Shown here piece after piece: positions 12,650-13,964 of a DNA stretch of 13,964 nt (position 1 is its first letter; each line of letters opens with the position of its first letter). The stretch is from CAYJXA01 sp964404595 (lineage in GTDB: Archaea > Nanobdellota > Nanobdellia > Woesearchaeales > GW2011-AR9): contig CAYOKQ010000043.1 in assembly GCA_964404595.1 (NCBI GenBank), forward strand, positions 1 through 13,964, given 5' to 3'. The notes under the pieces are model-generated. The model was not told the DNA's origin and ran no database searches. It worked only from the letters and a program-made list of their open reading frames with translations. Position numbers and translations under genes: made by a program.

Positions 12650-13288
12650 TTATACTTTCACCGCCCTTCCTTTCCTCACGATCAATTCTGCCACTTCCGG
12701 ATAAATCTCCAATTCTTCACCAGGGATAAATGGGCCGTACTGCTTCATGTCTTTCCATACAAAACTGGGCATAGGCATAATAAACTTGATTTTAGTGGAA
12801 CTCTTTGTTTCTGCTAAAGTTTCTTTTTCTACTTCTTTTTGCATTTCTACCATCTTGCCAGCTTCAGGAATATGGGGCATTTGCCCTTGAAATAGATTCA
12901 TGATAACCCCTTTTCTATAATCATCCATGATCTTAAGCAGCTGCTGATGGAATTCCCGCTCTTCGTGGAGCATGGAACCGGTATCAATGATATCTGACCT
13001 GGTTCTGCTTTTATTAAGCGTAATGTCGATGATTTTTTTCTCTCTTTTTTCATAAATCTCTTTTAAAATACGCCTAATACTCTTCAATTCGTATTCGAGT
13101 TTATCCCGCTCACCGGTGGCAAAAACATCAGTTGATTGCTGTTTGTTTTCAAATAACGCTTGTTTCTCACGAATATATTGCACTACATCAATATAAAACG
13201 TGGCTTCCAGTGGCTGTAAATCTTCTCTCTTTTTCTCATTGCGAAGAATATCGTACAAGGTTTCTAAAGTTATTTTTATGTCAGCCAT
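12650..13288 (-). CDS. gins51: GINS complex subunit Gins51
   Basis: A 212-aa archaeal GINS subunit, part of the CMG-like replicative helicase with MCM and the GAN/Cdc45 homologue. Residues 1-150 form the helical A domain (LETLYDILRNEKKREDLQPLEATFY, then EYELKSIRRILKEIYEKREKKIIDITL). A charged linker (about 145-163) follows, then the small beta B domain: IKFIMPMPSFVWKDMKQYGPFIPGEELEIYPEVAELIVRKGRAVKV. The A-then-B order is that of Gins51 (Sld5/Psf1 type), while Gins23 has the reverse. A TATA box at 13319-13326 gives a leader of roughly ten bases that includes AGGGGG just before the ATG. It diverges from tRNA-Pro. Confidence 0.85.
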   Translation of the reverse strand: MADIKITLETLYDILRNEKKREDLQPLEATFYIDVVQYIREKQALFENKQQSTDVFATGERDKLEYELKSIRRILKEIYEKREKKIIDITLNKSRTRSDIIDTGSMLHEEREFHQQLLKIMDDYRKGVIMNLFQGQMPHIPEAGKMVEMQKEVEKETLAETKSSTKIKFIMPMPSFVWKDMKQYGPFIPGEELEIYPEVAELIVRKGRAVKV

Positions 13289-13318
13289 TTCCCCCTAAAA
13301 ATCTGGAAGGGGGGTGGG

Positions 13319-13326
13319 TTTTAAAG
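13319..13326 (-). promoter_or_regulatory. TATA box of gins51
   Basis: CTTTAAAA on the minus strand, about 34 bases before the ATG at 13288, slightly further than usual in this window. This predicts a short 5' leader that includes GGGGG. Confidence 0.45.
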
Positions 13327-13378
13327 TTTATTGGTAAGGAAGAAGATACTTTGGCATTCTGAAGTATTATCAGAAGCA

Positions 13379-13393
13379 GGAAACCTTTTAAAG
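13379..13393 (+). promoter_or_regulatory. BRE/TATA promoter of tRNA-Pro
   Basis: GGAAACCTTTTAAAG: a GGAAAC BRE and TTTTAAAG box, centred about 30 bases before the first base of the tRNA. Confidence 0.6.
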
Positions 13394-13418
13394 CAGATAT
13401 ACCATTAGCCAGAATGTT

Positions 13419-13506
13419 GGGGCTGTGGTCTAACCTGGTAGGATTGGCGGTTCGGGATTTGATAACGAGAAGCCGCCCGGTCGGGGTTCAAATCCTCGCA
13501 GCCCCG
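13419..13506 (+). tRNA. tRNA-Pro(CGG) with a 15-nt intron
   Basis: A full cloverleaf folds by hand. The acceptor GGGGCTG (13419-13425) pairs perfectly with CAGCCCC (13499-13505). The D stem is GTCT/GGAT with G18 G19 present. The anticodon stem GGCGG (13446-13450) pairs with CCGCC (13473-13477). The T stem CGGGG/CCTCG encloses TTCAAAT. The anticodon loop region is 22 bases long instead of 7. Removing 13457-13471 leaves TTCGGGG, with anticodon CGG (13453-13455), which reads the Pro codon CCG. The mature length is 73 without CCA; CCA is not encoded (TTT follows), so it must be added. The discriminator base is G. Confidence 0.92.
13457..13471 (+). other. Archaeal tRNA intron (bulge-helix-bulge), position 37/38
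   Basis: The intron is ATTTGATAACGAGAA. TTCG (13451-13454) pairs with CGAG (13466-13469) as the 4-bp central helix. GGA (13455-13457) and AAG (13470-13472) are the two 3-nt bulges. The anticodon stem is one flanking helix, and a short TT/AA stem with a TGAT loop is the other. Cutting each bulge after its second base gives the canonical 37/38 site. Confidence 0.8.
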
Positions 13507-13563
13507 TTTAATGTGCAACGTTCCGTAGCGAAACGGCGTATCAAGGGAAAATTCCGGTTCTAC

Positions 13564-13711
13564 ATGGTGAAAGAGATAAATTATTATCAAGGAGTTAAGA
13601 AAGCAGCAGATTTAGTTAGGATGGCAAATTAATTGGAAAGCAGAGGAAAAAATGCAACAACTTATGAAAAAAAAGATATGTATTTTGGAAGACGCTAGGT
13701 CAAGGGGTTAA
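13564..13711 (+). pseudogene. Possible frameshifted small ORF upstream of the PIN gene
   Basis: The first frame (13564-13632) starts MVKEINYYQGVKKAADLVRM and stops after AN. A second frame, shifted by one base, carries on INWKAEEKMQQLMKKK and ends LEDARSRG at 13711. Joined, they would make a charged helical protein of about 50 residues, of antitoxin size. It sits just before a PIN-domain gene, where VapB-type antitoxins are often found. I cannot name a family, and no TATA box precedes it. It could be a decayed antitoxin, a sequencing error in a real one, or chance. Confidence 0.3.
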
Positions 13712-13721
13712 GAGGCATAAA

Positions 13722-13731
13722 ACTTTATTAA
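13722..13731 (+). promoter_or_regulatory. TATA box of the PIN-domain gene
   Basis: ACTTTATTAA is centred about 27 bases before the ATG at 13754, giving a leaderless message. The PIN gene can thus be transcribed without the small ORF upstream. Confidence 0.5.
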
Positions 13732-13753
13732 CTGACGTTGTTTTCTAAGGGTT

Positions 13754-13964
13754 ATGTTACGAGTCGTTTTTGATACCAACATTTATGGGAATTTGCTGGA
13801 AGAACCAGACGCTGAGGAAATAGAGAGAAGAATACGTGAAGAAAAATATTTTGTAGTGTATAATTTTCCTCTTATCAGAAAGGAAATCAGAAATATTCCA
13901 AAGGTGACAGATGCAAGCAGAAAAGCACGTATCTCTCTTCTAGAGATGTATGATAGGATAACCG
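13754..13964 (+). CDS. PIN-domain protein (VapC-like), N-terminal part
   Basis: A partial gene of 70 residues running off the right edge, translated by hand. It opens MLRVVFDTNIYGNLL with the PIN signature FDTN, where the Asp is the first metal-binding residue. YFVVYNFPLIRKEIRNIP (32-49) fits the second strand and helix, with a conserved acidic residue in RKEI. PIN proteins are metal-dependent RNases; VapC toxins of this size cut tRNA or rRNA. The remaining acidic residues lie beyond the window. An adjacent antitoxin is not certain (see the possible broken ORF at 13564). Confidence 0.8.
   Translation, partial: MLRVVFDTNIYGNLLEEPDAEEIERRIREEKYFVVYNFPLIRKEIRNIPKVTDASRKARISLLEMYDRIT

Noticed and set aside
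13291..13314. CCCCC/GGGGGG hairpin before gins51 as an attenuator or riboswitch
   Set aside because: With the TATA box at 13319-13326 the transcript should begin near 13297, so the distal arm is probably not in the RNA.
13487..13506. tRNA 3' end as an attachment site with a second copy in the window
   Set aside because: No repeat of the tRNA 3' sequence was found downstream to the window edge, and no integrase is present.
13414..13632. 72-residue open frame covering tRNA-Pro
   Set aside because: Its first half is the tRNA itself; only the short part from 13564 is discussed as a possible broken ORF.
1..13964. CRISPR arrays, insertion sequences, rRNA
   Set aside because: No regularly spaced repeats, transposase motifs or rRNA-like stretches were seen on reading through both strands.

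Overview
The window is archaeal chromosomal DNA. Three information-processing genes point this way: an Rpo7 (RNA polymerase subunit E') N-terminus, a GINS replication factor and a stand-alone Bud32 kinase. A TrmB-type regulator and a tRNA with a short bulge-helix-bulge intron agree. Nearly every gene has an A/T-rich TATA box, often preceded by a purine-rich BRE, about 25-30 bases before its ATG, with no Shine-Dalgarno sequence. That is the pattern of leaderless archaeal transcripts. Small genes, few operons and many unrecognised proteins suggest a small-genome lineage, perhaps DPANN, but I cannot prove this from the window.

Left part (1-4100): a partial rpo7 (minus) diverges from a small RIO/Bud32-like kinase with an HGD-to-QGD change. 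Next come a secreted beta-rich protein of unknown function, a coiled-coil protein translationally coupled to a small CBU_0592-like membrane protein, a complete cytosolic Hanks-type Ser/Thr kinase (minus), and a TrmB-family regulator that diverges from the kinase across a single AT box. Middle part (4100-5860): a GNAT acetyltransferase and an unrecognised Gly/Tyr-rich protein, both more A/T-rich than their neighbours and possibly acquired. The segment ends at a 10-N assembly gap that cuts the 3' end of an endonuclease III gene.

Right-centre (5826-10820): a minus-strand pair (unknown 244-aa protein, then endonuclease III), then a redox pair facing outward from one palindromic TATA box. One member is an exported glutaredoxin-like domain fused to a CcdA/DsbD-like membrane domain that has lost both expected membrane cysteines. 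The other is a classic WCGPC thioredoxin. A multi-span putative membrane sensor, a second GNAT enzyme and Bud32 follow. Right end (10820-13964): a class II Fic protein with its inhibitory motif, an orphan MnmC2-type methyltransferase, Gins51, tRNA-Pro(CGG) with a 15-nt intron at 37/38, a possibly broken small ORF, and the start of a PIN-domain (VapC-like) protein.

I see no complete unknown multi-gene defence or metabolic system. The best leads are the cysteine-less CcdA-like fusion next to thioredoxin, the secreted beta-rich protein with an outer-membrane-like C-terminus, the divergent kinase/TrmB unit, and the tRNA intron.
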